Part shown: in pieces, positions 25,861-34,883 of the stretch
Position numbering within the stretch: position 1 is the stretch's first letter
Layout: each line of letters opens with the position of its first letter
DNA from: Clostridium_X cadaveris
Lineage (GTDB): Bacteria > Bacillota > Clostridia > Clostridiales > Clostridiaceae
Length of the DNA stretch: 64,000 nt
Assembly: GCF_039521325.1 (NCBI RefSeq)
Contig: NZ_BAAACD010000024.1
Reading direction: 5' to 3' (one strand)
Notes under the pieces: generated by a model
Seen by the model: only the letters and a program-made list of their open reading frames with translations
Database searches by the model: none
What the model was told of the DNA's origin: nothing
Program-made: the position numbers and the translations under genes

Positions 25861-25886
25861 TTCTCCAAATTCAAATAATTTTCTTT

Positions 25887-25916
25887 ATTTTATCATTATA
25901 CTTACAAAACTGTCAA
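25887..25916 (-). promoter_or_regulatory. Promoter of the NSS leader
   Basis: TTGACA (25916-25911), an 18-bp spacer, TAAAAT (25892-25887) on the minus strand. It predicts a leader of about 290 nt. Confidence 0.5.
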
Positions 25917-25970
25917 GGTTTAATAAGCTTAAAATCACTTACCTGTTCTCTATAATGATATTCTATGATA

Positions 25971-25977
25971 TAATATG
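25971..25977 (+). promoter_or_regulatory. Extended -10 promoter of the ABC-F gene
   Basis: TGATATAAT lies about 35 bp before the TTG start of the ABC-F gene. The -35 region is weak. Confidence 0.4.
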
Positions 25978-26011
25978 CTGATGAATAACAAATGAAATGA
26001 GGTAGAATTTA

Positions 26012-27607
26012 TTGATAACTGTATCTAATGTTAGCTTAAGATATGGCGGACGTAAGCTATTTGAAGATGTAAATCTAAAATTTACTCCTGGCAACTGTTA
26101 TGGAGTTATAGGCGCTAATGGTGCCGGTAAGAGTACTTTCTTAAAGATATTATCCGGAGAAGTTGAACCTAATACTGGAGAAGTAGTACTTTCTCCAAAT
26201 ACAAGAATGTCCGTATTAAAACAGGACCACTATGAGTATGATGAATTTGAAGTATTGGAATCTGTAATAATGGGTAATGAGAGACTTTACTCTATAATGA
26301 AAGAAAAGGATGCTTTATATGCTAAGGAAAACTTCAGTGATGAAGATGGCATCAAGGCTTCTGAACTTGAAGGAGAATTTGCTGACTTAAACGGTTGGGA
26401 AGCTGAGTCTGAAGCTTCAACTTTATTGCAGGGATTAGGTCTTGGAACTGATACTCACTACAAAAGAGTTTCTGAACTTACTGGTTCTGAAAAAATAAAA
26501 GTTCTTTTAGCTCAAGCTTTATTTGGAAATCCTGGAGTGCTTGTATTAGACGAGCCTACAAATCACTTGGACATTAAAGCCGTAAATTGGTTAGAAGAGT
26601 TCTTAATAAACTTTGAAGGAACTGTTATAGTTGTATCCCATGACAGACATTTCCTAAACTCAGTTTGTACTCATATGGCTGATGTAGATTTTGGAAAGAT
26701 CAAGCTATATACTGGAAACTATGACTTCTGGTATGAATCAAGTCAGCTTGCCCTTCAGATGGCTAAAGATCAAAACAAAAAGAAAGAAGAAAAGATTAAG
26801 GAGCTTCAAGACTTCATCGCAAGATTTAGTGCAAATGCCTCTAAGTCAAAACAGGCTACATCTCGTAAAAAGCTTCTTGACAAAATAAATTTGGATGACA
26901 TACAACCATCAAGCAGAAGGTATCCTTTCGTAGGATTCAAACCTGAAAGAGAAGTGGGAAATGACATACTTACAGTAGAAGGACTTTCTAAGACTATAGA
27001 CGGAGTTAAAGTTTTAGACAACATAAGCTTTAGAGTAAACAAAGATGATAAAATAGCTTTAATCGGAAATGGTTTAGCTATTACAACTTTATTTAAAATA
27101 TTAGCTGGAGAAATGGAACCTGACAGTGGAAGCTATAAGTGGGGGATCACTATAACAAAAGCTTACTTCCCTAACGATAACTCTGAGTATTTTGACGGAG
27201 TTAATATGACTCTAGTAGATTGGTTAAGACAATACTCTGATGAGAAATCCGAGAGTTATATAAGAGGTTTCCTTGGAAGAATGCTATTCTCTGGAGAAGA
27301 AGCTTTAAAAGAGGCCAGTGTACTTTCTGGAGGAGAAAAGGTTAGATGTATGCTTTCTAAAATGATGCTTAGCAATGCTAATGTTCTTATGTTAGACCAA
27401 CCTACTGACCACCTTGACCTTGAGTCAATTACAGCTTTAAACAATGGTTTAAATGACTATAAGAGCAACTTACTATTTGCTTCACATGACCATCAATTCC
27501 TTCAAACAATAGCAAATAGAATTATAGACATAAAAGATGATGGTTCTATAATTGATAGATCTATGACTTATGATGAATATTTAGAGTTTAGTGGTGTAAA
27601 TAACTAA
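26012..27607 (+). CDS. ABC-F family ATPase with one apparently degenerate ATP site
   Basis: Soluble protein of 531 residues with two ABC domains joined by a basic helical linker (about 245-300) and no membrane helices: the ABC-F layout. ABC1 has GANGAGKST, LVLDEPTNHLD and SHDRHF, but its signature is LTGSEK rather than LSGGE/Q. ABC2 has an intact LSGGEK signature, but its Walker A reads GNGLAITTL (no lysine) and its Walker B LMLDQPTDHLD (catalytic Glu replaced by Gln). So one composite site is intact and the other looks degenerate at all three elements. ABC-F proteins act at the ribosome as translation factors or resistance proteins; which applies is unknown. Start is TTG, seven to eight bases after GAGGT. 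Confidence 0.85.
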   Translation: MITVSNVSLRYGGRKLFEDVNLKFTPGNCYGVIGANGAGKSTFLKILSGEVEPNTGEVVLSPNTRMSVLKQDHYEYDEFEVLESVIMGNERLYSIMKEKDALYAKENFSDEDGIKASELEGEFADLNGWEAESEASTLLQGLGLGTDTHYKRVSELTGSEKIKVLLAQALFGNPGVLVLDEPTNHLDIKAVNWLEEFLINFEGTVIVVSHDRHFLNSVCTHMADVDFGKIKLYTGNYDFWYESSQLALQMAKDQNKKKEEKIKELQDFIARFSANASKSKQATSRKKLLDKINLDDIQPSSRRYPFVGFKPEREVGNDILTVEGLSKTIDGVKVLDNISFRVNKDDKIALIGNGLAITTLFKILAGEMEPDSGSYKWGITITKAYFPNDNSEYFDGVNMTLVDWLRQYSDEKSESYIRGFLGRMLFSGEEALKEASVLSGGEKVRCMLSKMMLSNANVLMLDQPTDHLDLESITALNNGLNDYKSNLLFASHDHQFLQTIANRIIDIKDDGSIIDRSMTYDEYLEFSGVNN

Positions 27608-27620
27608 CTCTAATACATTT

Positions 27621-27648
27621 AATCCCAGCATATACATGCTGGGATTTT
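27621..27648 (+). terminator. Terminator after the ABC-F gene
   Basis: AATCCCAGCAT and its complement around ATAC, then TTTT. Confidence 0.85.
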
Positions 27649-27666
27649 GTCTTTCTTATATATGAT

Positions 27667-29565
27667 TTAATTTCCATTATATAACTCTTTAAATCTTGAA
27701 TTAGCGTAGTTATCTGTCATTCCACCAATGAAATCAGCAATATTTCTCATAAAAGTTTTTTGTTTCAAGAAATCTTCTTTTCTATTTTCAGTACATATAA
27801 TTCCTTTAAAAATTAATATTTCTCTATCTACATCTCTTTTCTTACCTTTCCTTACATCAACCGTAGGAATATTCATATCTTTAAGTTCTCTTTGTATCCT
27901 CCTTAAAGTGTGATCTGGAAGCTGTTTAGGATTATTGTAATATGCCTGGAATAATTTTTTAATTATGTACATAGATTTTCCATCAAAACAATTAACTTCT
28001 TGAGAATTTATAACTTGAAGATTTATAACTTCTTCTAGTTTATCAACTATCTTTTTCATTTCTTTAGAAAAACATATAAGCTCACTGTCAATCATAACAT
28101 CTTCCTTAATTTCATGAGTTTTTAAATACTCATCCATATTTTTTCTTGAATTTTCAGCTATATCATCTATAAAAAGTCTTATTATTTTAGGAGTAACTCT
28201 AGCTCTTAAAAGCTCTTCTGGATCTACCAGCTCTCTTTTAGATTTTTTTATTTGATCTAAAGATGTTTCTATTATGCTAACTATAGGACTCATAAACTCA
28301 TACTCTTTAAGCTCCTCTTTAAGGTCATTTATATCAACAAGCTTTCCTGCAACTCCATCATCTAAATCATGCCCTCTTTGAGCTATCTCATCAGCCCATG
28401 CCACAACTTGTCCTTCTAAAGTACTGGCAAATGGTTGATTTAAGTAGAGCTTTTCTTTATCCCCTATTATCAAGAACTCATCTATATCAAAACATTTATT
28501 ACAGCATGTATCGCAATCTATACCTTTACACTTTTTTATCTTGGTATGTTTAAGCATGCCTTCTAAAACCTGATAAGTCAAATCTAGTCCTTCACATTCA
28601 ACATATTTTTCTTCAACATAATTGGCGAGTTTTAAACTTTGATAATTATGCTTAAATCCTCCAAAATTTTCAGGATTATGATCTTTGCAGAGCTTAAGCT
28701 TTCCGGACATTATAAGGTCAAGCTGTCTTTCTCCTTCATGACCAAAAGGGGTATGTCCTATATCATGACCTAAAGCTATAGCTTCAACTAAATCTTCATG
28801 AAGTCTTAATGACCGTGCTATACCTTTTGCTATTTGATTTACCTCTAGTGTATGTGTAAGCCTTGTTCTATAATGATCTCCTTTATGTGTACTGTAAACT
28901 TGAGCCTTATCAACAGTTCTTCTAAAAGCCTTTGAATGTACTATACGATCCTTGTCCCTTTGAAATTCACTTCTGCATTCATCTGGTTTTTTCATACCTA
29001 TAGCTCTTTTAGCCATATAGCTTCTTTGAGCAAGAGGATGAAGGTTTCTTTCCATTTCTTTTACCAAAAAACTTATATCATCTTTTTTTAGAGATGTATA
29101 ATCTCCTTTAAACACCTTGTCCTTTTTTGAATTATGTACACAGCTATCTTTTAAATCATACAATATGTCGTAAAGAATATCCTGAGGAAGTTCTCTCATA
29201 AATAAATACTCTTTTACATCTTTCAAATTTTTCTTATATTTAGATGCATTTACATAAAGCCTTTCGATTTCTCTAATTTGTTCTTCTCTTAAAGGTTTAA
29301 TTCCTCCTATAACTATCTTTAAAGAATCATCTGCTACAGGCTCTGCAGTTCCTATCCAACCTTCAGTTATTCTTCTTTCCTTTGAATCATATCCTATGAG
29401 TACAGTTTCTAATAACTTGTCCTCATCCTCGTTAAACCAATAGAATACCTTTTCTTCTAAGCTCTCTGGAGTATCATATACATAGATACCTGTATTTAAA
29501 ATACTGCTTCGCAGTGATTCACCTATAGATCTATTTGATATATACCTTAAGAATAACAATTTCAT
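27667..29565 (-). CDS. dGTPase-like HD-domain phosphohydrolase with N-terminal extension
   Basis: Protein of 632 residues. The catalytic core starts near residue 195 with DKDRIVHSKAFRRTVDKAQVY, followed by HYRTRLTHTLEV and the HD motif ALGHDIGHTPFGHEGE, all typical of dGTP triphosphohydrolases, which cut dGTP to deoxyguanosine and triphosphate. About 165 residues before the core have no match I recognise. A cysteine cluster (CKGIDCDTCCNKC, about residues 345-358) interrupts the core and could bind zinc or an Fe-S cluster. Start moved to the ATG at 29565, because GAGGTG is six bases upstream; the longer frame begins with GTG inside it. It overlaps no neighbour. Confidence 0.82.
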   Translation of the reverse strand: MKLLFLRYISNRSIGESLRSSILNTGIYVYDTPESLEEKVFYWFNEDEDKLLETVLIGYDSKERRITEGWIGTAEPVADDSLKIVIGGIKPLREEQIREIERLYVNASKYKKNLKDVKEYLFMRELPQDILYDILYDLKDSCVHNSKKDKVFKGDYTSLKKDDISFLVKEMERNLHPLAQRSYMAKRAIGMKKPDECRSEFQRDKDRIVHSKAFRRTVDKAQVYSTHKGDHYRTRLTHTLEVNQIAKGIARSLRLHEDLVEAIALGHDIGHTPFGHEGERQLDLIMSGKLKLCKDHNPENFGGFKHNYQSLKLANYVEEKYVECEGLDLTYQVLEGMLKHTKIKKCKGIDCDTCCNKCFDIDEFLIIGDKEKLYLNQPFASTLEGQVVAWADEIAQRGHDLDDGVAGKLVDINDLKEELKEYEFMSPIVSIIETSLDQIKKSKRELVDPEELLRARVTPKIIRLFIDDIAENSRKNMDEYLKTHEIKEDVMIDSELICFSKEMKKIVDKLEEVINLQVINSQEVNCFDGKSMYIIKKLFQAYYNNPKQLPDHTLRRIQRELKDMNIPTVDVRKGKKRDVDREILIFKGIICTENRKEDFLKQKTFMRNIADFIGGMTDNYANSRFKELYNGN

Positions 29566-29595
29566 CTCTTTCACCTCTACCACAAATTAAGTACA

Positions 29596-29628
29596 AAAAA
29601 CCGCACATCTTATATAATGTGCGGTTTT
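29596..29628 (-). terminator. Terminator after the 493-residue membrane-anchored protein gene
   Basis: AAACCGCACAT and its complement with an eight-base loop, followed by TTTTTT on the minus strand. Confidence 0.9.
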
Positions 29629-29674
29629 ACTACATAATCTTATTATAACAAATTTTCTGAAATTAGTACAGTGC

Positions 29675-31156
29675 TTAATCCATATGCTTTACAGCTACAG
29701 GATAGTTAACTAATCCCCTTGAATTCATATCTATTTTTATATTATTCCCTAGTTTTATATTATATTTATCTATAATACTTTTGGGTGCTCTCACCTTTTT
29801 ATAATCAGTAAATGTTATATCACTATATCCAGCTATATCTGATTCATTAATCTCTTTCACGGTTCCACTGACTACATATCCATATATTAAATTATTGTAG
29901 CTTCTCATATCTGTAAGCATTGCTTTTATATTCCGGCAGTTTTCTTCAGACATTTTATATGTGCATTCTTTACTGCCATACTCCTGACCTTCTCCGCTAT
30001 CCGTATTCAATCTTATACTTTTTACTTTCTGTCCATCTTTATAGACACATATTTCGCAATCATAATTTTCCTCATTAACTTTATCCTCTGTGGCACCATT
30101 TATTATCGCATTAACTAAGGTTCTTCTTTCAGCATCATCTTCATTTATTACGGCTACTAATTCCTTTTTAGAGGCATCTTCCTTATCTAAGCTGTACAAT
30201 TCTATTCTAGAATCATTTTTAATTTTTAATTCCTTTTCTTTAAACCATAAATCTCTTACCATCATATACATTCCATCTTTATTTAATATCTTAAAGTTAT
30301 CTTCATCAACTTTATCCCCATTTTTATTAATTAAACTTACATTCAAAGCACTCTTTTCAAATTCTTCTACTTTTTCTCCATTAATTTTAGGAGACCAATA
30401 TATATCTATCCATCCATCTTGTTCTAGATGATTTTCTTCAAACTCTTTTCCCCATTCTTTTATTGCTCCATCATCTTTCACAGTGTAAATTGAACCATGC
30501 TCACAAACGTATTTTACACTTTTATTTTTCATATCATTATAAATAACTGAAAAGTTGTTTGATATTCTTATACCTAAAGATGTTATCATAGCTTCATTAT
30601 AAATTTCTTGTGAAATAGCTGCTTTAGGATATATCTCTTTAAGCAGTTTCTGCAGCTTCTTAGGGTTTTGTCCATATTTGTATGTTTCTTCAGCTAGACA
30701 GCTATCAATCTGTCCCCTGTTAAACGTTATTGTATAATATCCATTTATTCTTTCCATGTCTGTCACATTAAACTTTATATAATCCGTATATTCTATAAGT
30801 GCAAACATTACTGCAGCATTATTTCTTAAGTTTGTTTTTAATAATTGGCTACTAACACTTACTCCTCCAAAATCATAAGATACTTCTATATAAGGATGAT
30901 TGCCGCTTCCTATATCCACAGATGTTTGTACATCCCCATAATTTATACACTCTAATAGCTTTTGAATCTCGTTGCTGTATTCAACTTTTGTAATCTTGTA
31001 TTTCATAAGTTTCTTAGCTTCTCCTTCATAGTAAGTTGAATTGTAATTTTTTATAGCTATTATCCCTACTATAAAAATAGCTAATAAGAAAAACATAATA
31101 AACTTTGGTCCTTTAAAAATTTTCTTTGTTTTAGAAGTTAGAGTTTCCTTGCCCAT
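29675..31156 (-). CDS. Membrane-anchored protein of unknown function (DUF4825-like start)
   Basis: Protein of 493 residues, not firmly recognised. One N-terminal membrane helix (about 18-38) is followed by a long extracytoplasmic part. Residues after the helix (YYEGEAKKLMKYKITKVE...INYG) resemble the opening of DUF4825 domains. The rest is beta-rich and polar with several short conserved-looking blocks (WSPKINGEKVEEFEK; RAPKSIIDKYNIKLGNNIKID). Related proteins are sometimes found next to regulators of cell-envelope stress, but the neighbours here give no hint. Start set at the ATG at 31156, because GGGAGGGC precedes it; the ATG at 31177 has no ribosome site. Confidence 0.6.
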   Translation of the reverse strand: MGKETLTSKTKKIFKGPKFIMFFLLAIFIVGIIAIKNYNSTYYEGEAKKLMKYKITKVEYSNEIQKLLECINYGDVQTSVDIGSGNHPYIEVSYDFGGVSVSSQLLKTNLRNNAAVMFALIEYTDYIKFNVTDMERINGYYTITFNRGQIDSCLAEETYKYGQNPKKLQKLLKEIYPKAAISQEIYNEAMITSLGIRISNNFSVIYNDMKNKSVKYVCEHGSIYTVKDDGAIKEWGKEFEENHLEQDGWIDIYWSPKINGEKVEEFEKSALNVSLINKNGDKVDEDNFKILNKDGMYMMVRDLWFKEKELKIKNDSRIELYSLDKEDASKKELVAVINEDDAERRTLVNAIINGATEDKVNEENYDCEICVYKDGQKVKSIRLNTDSGEGQEYGSKECTYKMSEENCRNIKAMLTDMRSYNNLIYGYVVSGTVKEINESDIAGYSDITFTDYKKVRAPKSIIDKYNIKLGNNIKIDMNSRGLVNYPVAVKHMD

Positions 31157-31229
31157 AGAACAACCGCCCTCCCACATAACTTTATTTATTAAGTATATTA
31201 TTTCATATATGGAAAAAAAAACAAGATAT

Positions 31230-31703
31230 TTAATAAATTATAACAGCTGTCCCGTTAGGTATATTTTCATATATCCATTTAGCATTTTCTGTTTTCAGTC
31301 TTATGCACCCATGACTTAAAGCTAAACCTAATCTTCCATCTATTATATAAGTGCCTTTTGGGTTATATAACACAGAATGATAATAGTATCCATCTATTAT
31401 TCTAGTTGCATATTTCACAGAATAGGTATTAGTTCCAAAAGAATATTCTTTTCCACTTATATTAAATATTCCTTTAATTGTAGGAGTTGATGGCTTACCA
31501 ACAGTACAGGCCCATTTATAGATAAACCTCCATCCACTTAGAGATTGTTTGAAAATGTATGTGTACTTTAAAGCTAAAGAGGTTATTATTAAATATTCTG
31601 TAGAACTTTTAATATTATTCTCTTTTACAAAAGCTAAAATATCTTTGTTAAATTTGCTATAGTCTATAGAGTTATATAACTTTAACAAATCATTATCTAT
31701 CAT
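31230..31703 (-). CDS. L,D-transpeptidase (YkuD domain), no signal peptide
   Basis: Protein of 157 residues. The YkuD domain (about 35-157) has YLIITSLALKYTYIF as its first strand, KPSTPTIKGIF, and the catalytic SHGCIRL with the nucleophile Cys and its conserved His and Arg. These enzymes make 3-3 peptidoglycan cross-links or attach ligands to the wall. There is no export signal or membrane helix, so a role in spores or secretion by another route is open. Start taken at 31703, nine bases after AGGAG; 31709 is the alternative. It is flanked by a 50-bp gap and appears to be its own unit. Confidence 0.85.
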   Translation of the reverse strand: MIDNDLLKLYNSIDYSKFNKDILAFVKENNIKSSTEYLIITSLALKYTYIFKQSLSGWRFIYKWACTVGKPSTPTIKGIFNISGKEYSFGTNTYSVKYATRIIDGYYYHSVLYNPKGTYIIDGRLGLALSHGCIRLKTENAKWIYENIPNGTAVIIY

Positions 31704-31765
31704 AGACATAGTCTCCTAAAAAATTTATTTTCTATATAAATATGTTACGTTCCATAATTTTGCTT

Positions 31766-31806
31766 ATAAAAAAACTCACATCCAAAAATATTTACGGATG
31801 TGAGCT
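31766..31806 (-). terminator. Terminator of the aspA-malic enzyme unit
   Basis: CTCACATCC and its complement around an AT-rich loop, followed by a run of seven T on the minus strand. Confidence 0.9.
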
Positions 31807-31821
31807 TTTATTATATATATG

Positions 31822-33051
31822 CTATTTTAATAAATCTTTTGTGTGCTGTTCAACCATTTCTGGAGTAACGTCTGATCTTCTAGCAACTCCTGTTTCTATA
31901 GCTGCCTTTGCTACACGTGCTGCTACCTTTGGTGCTATTCTTAAATCAAATGCACTTGGGATAACAAACTCTGGACTCAATTCTTTTTCATCTACAAGAT
32001 CAGCTATAGCATATGCTGCTGCTATCTTCATTTCGTCATTTATATCACTTGCACGAACATCTAATGCTCCTCTAAATATTCCTGGGAACGCTAAAACGTT
32101 GTTAACTTGGTTAGGGAAGTCTGATCTTCCTGTACCTACAACCTTTGCTCCAGCTTCTATAGCTAAATGTGGAAGTATTTCTGGAACTGGATTAGCCATA
32201 GCCATTATTATAGCATCTTTATTCATTGATCTTACCATATCTTGAGATACACAGTTAGCTGCTGATACTCCTATGAATACATCTGCTCCCTTCAATACTT
32301 CTGCAAGAGTTCCTGCTTCCTTATTAGGATTTGTTATTGCAGCCATCTCATTCTTAAACTTATTCATTCCAACTGGTCTGCCTTCATATATAGCACCCTT
32401 AGTGTCGCAAAGAATTATATTCTTTGTTCCCATGCTCATTATAAGCTTTGTTATTGCTGTTCCTGCCGCTCCTGCTCCATTAACAACAACCTTTAAATCT
32501 TCAAATTTCTTATTTACTATCTTTAATGCATTTATTATGCCAGCAACTGTAACTATAGCTGTTCCATGTTGGTCATCATGGAATATTGGAATATTACAAA
32601 TTTCTTTTAGTTTAGCTTCGATTTCAAAACACTCTGGTGCTTTTATATCTTCTAGATTTACGCCTCCAAAAGTAGGCTCCATAAGTTTTACTGTTTCAAT
32701 AATTTTTTCTGAATCCATTGTATCTAAGCATATTGGGAATGCATCTACTCCTCCAAAAGCTTTAAATAGAACTGCTTTACCTTCCATAACAGGCATTCCT
32801 GCACCTGCTCCTATATTTCCAAGACCTAATACTGCTGTTCCGTTAGTTACTACTGCAACTAAGTTTCCTTTTGCAGTGTAATCATACATTGTATCAAAGT
32901 TCTTGTTTATTTCTAAACATGGCTCTGCAACTCCTGGTGTATATGCCATTGTCAAATCGTCGCTGTTTCTTACAGGCACTTTACACTTAAGTGCTATCTT
33001 TCCTTCATGGTCTTTATGGAATTTTAATGCTCTTTCTCTTAAATCACTCAT
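31822..33051 (-). CDS. NAD(P)-dependent malic enzyme
   Basis: Malate to pyruvate plus CO2, 409 residues, short bacterial type without a phosphotransacetylase tail. Visible: MAYTPGVAEPC (catalytic Tyr region), NGTAVLGLGNIGAGAGMPVMEGKA, the metal site FHDDQHGTAI, and the nucleotide loop VVNGAGAAGTAI. An acidic residue ends the second strand of the Rossmann fold only loosely, so NAD versus NADP cannot be called. It starts 24 bp after the aspartase stop and shares its terminator. Together they suggest aspartate to fumarate, then malate to pyruvate, with fumarase coming from elsewhere. Confidence 0.92.
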   Translation of the reverse strand: MSDLRERALKFHKDHEGKIALKCKVPVRNSDDLTMAYTPGVAEPCLEINKNFDTMYDYTAKGNLVAVVTNGTAVLGLGNIGAGAGMPVMEGKAVLFKAFGGVDAFPICLDTMDSEKIIETVKLMEPTFGGVNLEDIKAPECFEIEAKLKEICNIPIFHDDQHGTAIVTVAGIINALKIVNKKFEDLKVVVNGAGAAGTAITKLIMSMGTKNIILCDTKGAIYEGRPVGMNKFKNEMAAITNPNKEAGTLAEVLKGADVFIGVSAANCVSQDMVRSMNKDAIIMAMANPVPEILPHLAIEAGAKVVGTGRSDFPNQVNNVLAFPGIFRGALDVRASDINDEMKIAAAYAIADLVDEKELSPEFVIPSAFDLRIAPKVAARVAKAAIETGVARRSDVTPEMVEQHTKDLLK

Positions 33052-33075
33052 TTTTCAATCCTCCAAACTTTTATC

Positions 33076-34467
33076 TTATAATATTCCCGGCTCAGTCATT
33101 GCTACAGGATCTAGTATCTCATTAAGTTCTTTTTCGTTTAATATGCCTTCATCTAATATTAATTTTCTTACAGATGCTCCTGTCTTTATAGCTGTTTTAG
33201 CTATTGAAGCAGCTTTCTTGTATCCAACATGTGGACAAAGTGAAGTAACTATTCCAACACTATTTTCAACTAATTCTTTACATCTTTCCTTGTTTGCAGT
33301 TATTCCAACTATACAGTTATCTACAAAAGTATTAACTCCTCTTCCTAGAGTCTCTATTGATTGGAATAAGTTATAGAATATAACTGGTTCAAAGGCATTT
33401 AATTCTAATTGTCCTGCTTCTGCTGCCATAGTTATTGTCATATCATTTCCTATGATATTGAAAGCTACTTGGCTCATAACTTCTGGTATTACTGGATTAA
33501 CCTTTCCTGGCATTATAGATGATCCATTTTGCTTTGATGGAAGATTTATTTCTCCAAAACCTGTTCTTGGACCTGAAGACATAAGTCTTAAATCATTTGA
33601 TATCTTAGATAAATTTACCGCACATGTCTTAAGTGCTCCAGATACAGCTACAAATCCATCTAAGTTTTGAGTTGCTCCTACTAGATCTTCTGCTTGGGAT
33701 AATTTTAATCCACAAACTTTAGAAAGATTAGGGACGATATTTTGAAAATATTTTCTATCTGCATTAACTCCAGTTCCTATAGCAGTACCACCCATGTTTA
33801 CTACTACTAACTCTTCCTCTACTCTTTCTATTCTCTCTATATCTCTCTTAACAACAGTGCTGTATGCTGTAAACTCTTGTCCCAATCTTACAGGAACTGC
33901 ATCCTGCATTTGAGTTCTTCCCATTTTTATAACATCATTAAATTCTTTTGACTTTTCTATTAATGCATCATATAATCTTCTTAATTCTTTTAAAGTTGTA
34001 GGAATAAGCTTTAAAGCTGTCATCTTTCCAGCTGTTGGTATAACGTCATTAGTAGACTGTCCATTATTAACATGGTCATTAGGATGAACTATGCTGTAAT
34101 CTCCCTTTTCTCCACCAAGAATCTCTATAGCTCTATTTGCAATTACTTCGTTAGCATTCATATTCATAGATGTTCCCGCTCCTCCTTGGATAGGGTCTAC
34201 TATAAAATCCTCATGTAATTTTCCGGCTATTATATCATCACAAGCTTCTACAATTGCATCTGCTACTTTTTTATCTAGCACGCCTGCCTCAAGGTTAGTT
34301 ATAGCTGTTGCTTTCTTTATTTCTGCAAGACTAATTATAAAATCTTTATGAAGTCTAAGTCCTGTTATGTTAAAATTTTCTGATCCTCTTAATGATTGTA
34401 CCCCATAATAAGCTTCCTTAGGTACTTTTTTTTCTCCGATTGAGTCACTTTCTAATCTAAAATCCAT
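33076..34467 (-). CDS. aspA: Aspartate ammonia-lyase
   Basis: Deaminates L-aspartate to fumarate and ammonia; 463 residues. The superfamily signature GSSIMPGKVNP carries the catalytic serine loop. SSGPRTGFGEI, GGAGTSMNMNANEV and NDHVNNGQSTND are the other two active-site regions. The stretch MAAEAGQLELNAFEPVI is typical of aspartase rather than class II fumarase, and downstream pairing with malic enzyme fits. AAGGGAGG precedes the ATG. It leads a two-gene operon. Confidence 0.88.
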   Translation of the reverse strand: MDFRLESDSIGEKKVPKEAYYGVQSLRGSENFNITGLRLHKDFIISLAEIKKATAITNLEAGVLDKKVADAIVEACDDIIAGKLHEDFIVDPIQGGAGTSMNMNANEVIANRAIEILGGEKGDYSIVHPNDHVNNGQSTNDVIPTAGKMTALKLIPTTLKELRRLYDALIEKSKEFNDVIKMGRTQMQDAVPVRLGQEFTAYSTVVKRDIERIERVEEELVVVNMGGTAIGTGVNADRKYFQNIVPNLSKVCGLKLSQAEDLVGATQNLDGFVAVSGALKTCAVNLSKISNDLRLMSSGPRTGFGEINLPSKQNGSSIMPGKVNPVIPEVMSQVAFNIIGNDMTITMAAEAGQLELNAFEPVIFYNLFQSIETLGRGVNTFVDNCIVGITANKERCKELVENSVGIVTSLCPHVGYKKAASIAKTAIKTGASVRKLILDEGILNEKELNEILDPVAMTEPGIL

Positions 34468-34834
34468 TTTATTTTCCTCCCTTGATAAATAAAATTTGAT
34501 GTATTATATTTTAAATTCATTTAATACACTATGCTTTTTATTCATTTTTTCTTATTTTTTGCAAGTTTATAATCTTATTTATTCATTTTAGCAAAATTTT
34601 GATTTTTCTATTATGTTAAACGTTTTTTTCTCTTTCTTTTAATAATATAGTACCATGTTTTACTTAATCTGTCTAAGCTGACCATAGCTAAAAATACTGT
34701 TTTTTCTCAAAAATGCATTAAAATACTTCATGTTTTAATACATTTCTTAAAAATATGCAATTTTTTATTCTTTTACTTTTTAAGGCTTTCTTTTAAAATT
34801 ATCTAATGATTAGTTAAAATTTTTCTTAAAAACA
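34468..34834. other. AT-rich intergenic region upstream of aspA
   Basis: About 370 bp that should hold the aspA promoter on the minus strand. I see many T-rich tracts but no convincing riboswitch, repeat or small ORF with a ribosome site. Confidence 0.5.
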
Positions 34835-34871
34835 TAAAACCTCCAGCTAAAATAATTCAAGCTGGAGGTTA
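34835..34871 (-). terminator. Terminator of the second AI-2E-type permease gene
   Basis: AACCTCCAGCT and its perfect complement around an 11-base loop, then TTTTATGTTTTT on the minus strand. Confidence 0.88.
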
Positions 34872-34883
34872 AATAAAATATAA

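Noticed and set aside
33076..34467. Class II fumarase for the aspA gene
   Set aside because: The GSSxMPGKxNP signature is shared, but the MAAEAGQLELNAFEPVI segment and pairing with malic enzyme favour aspartase.
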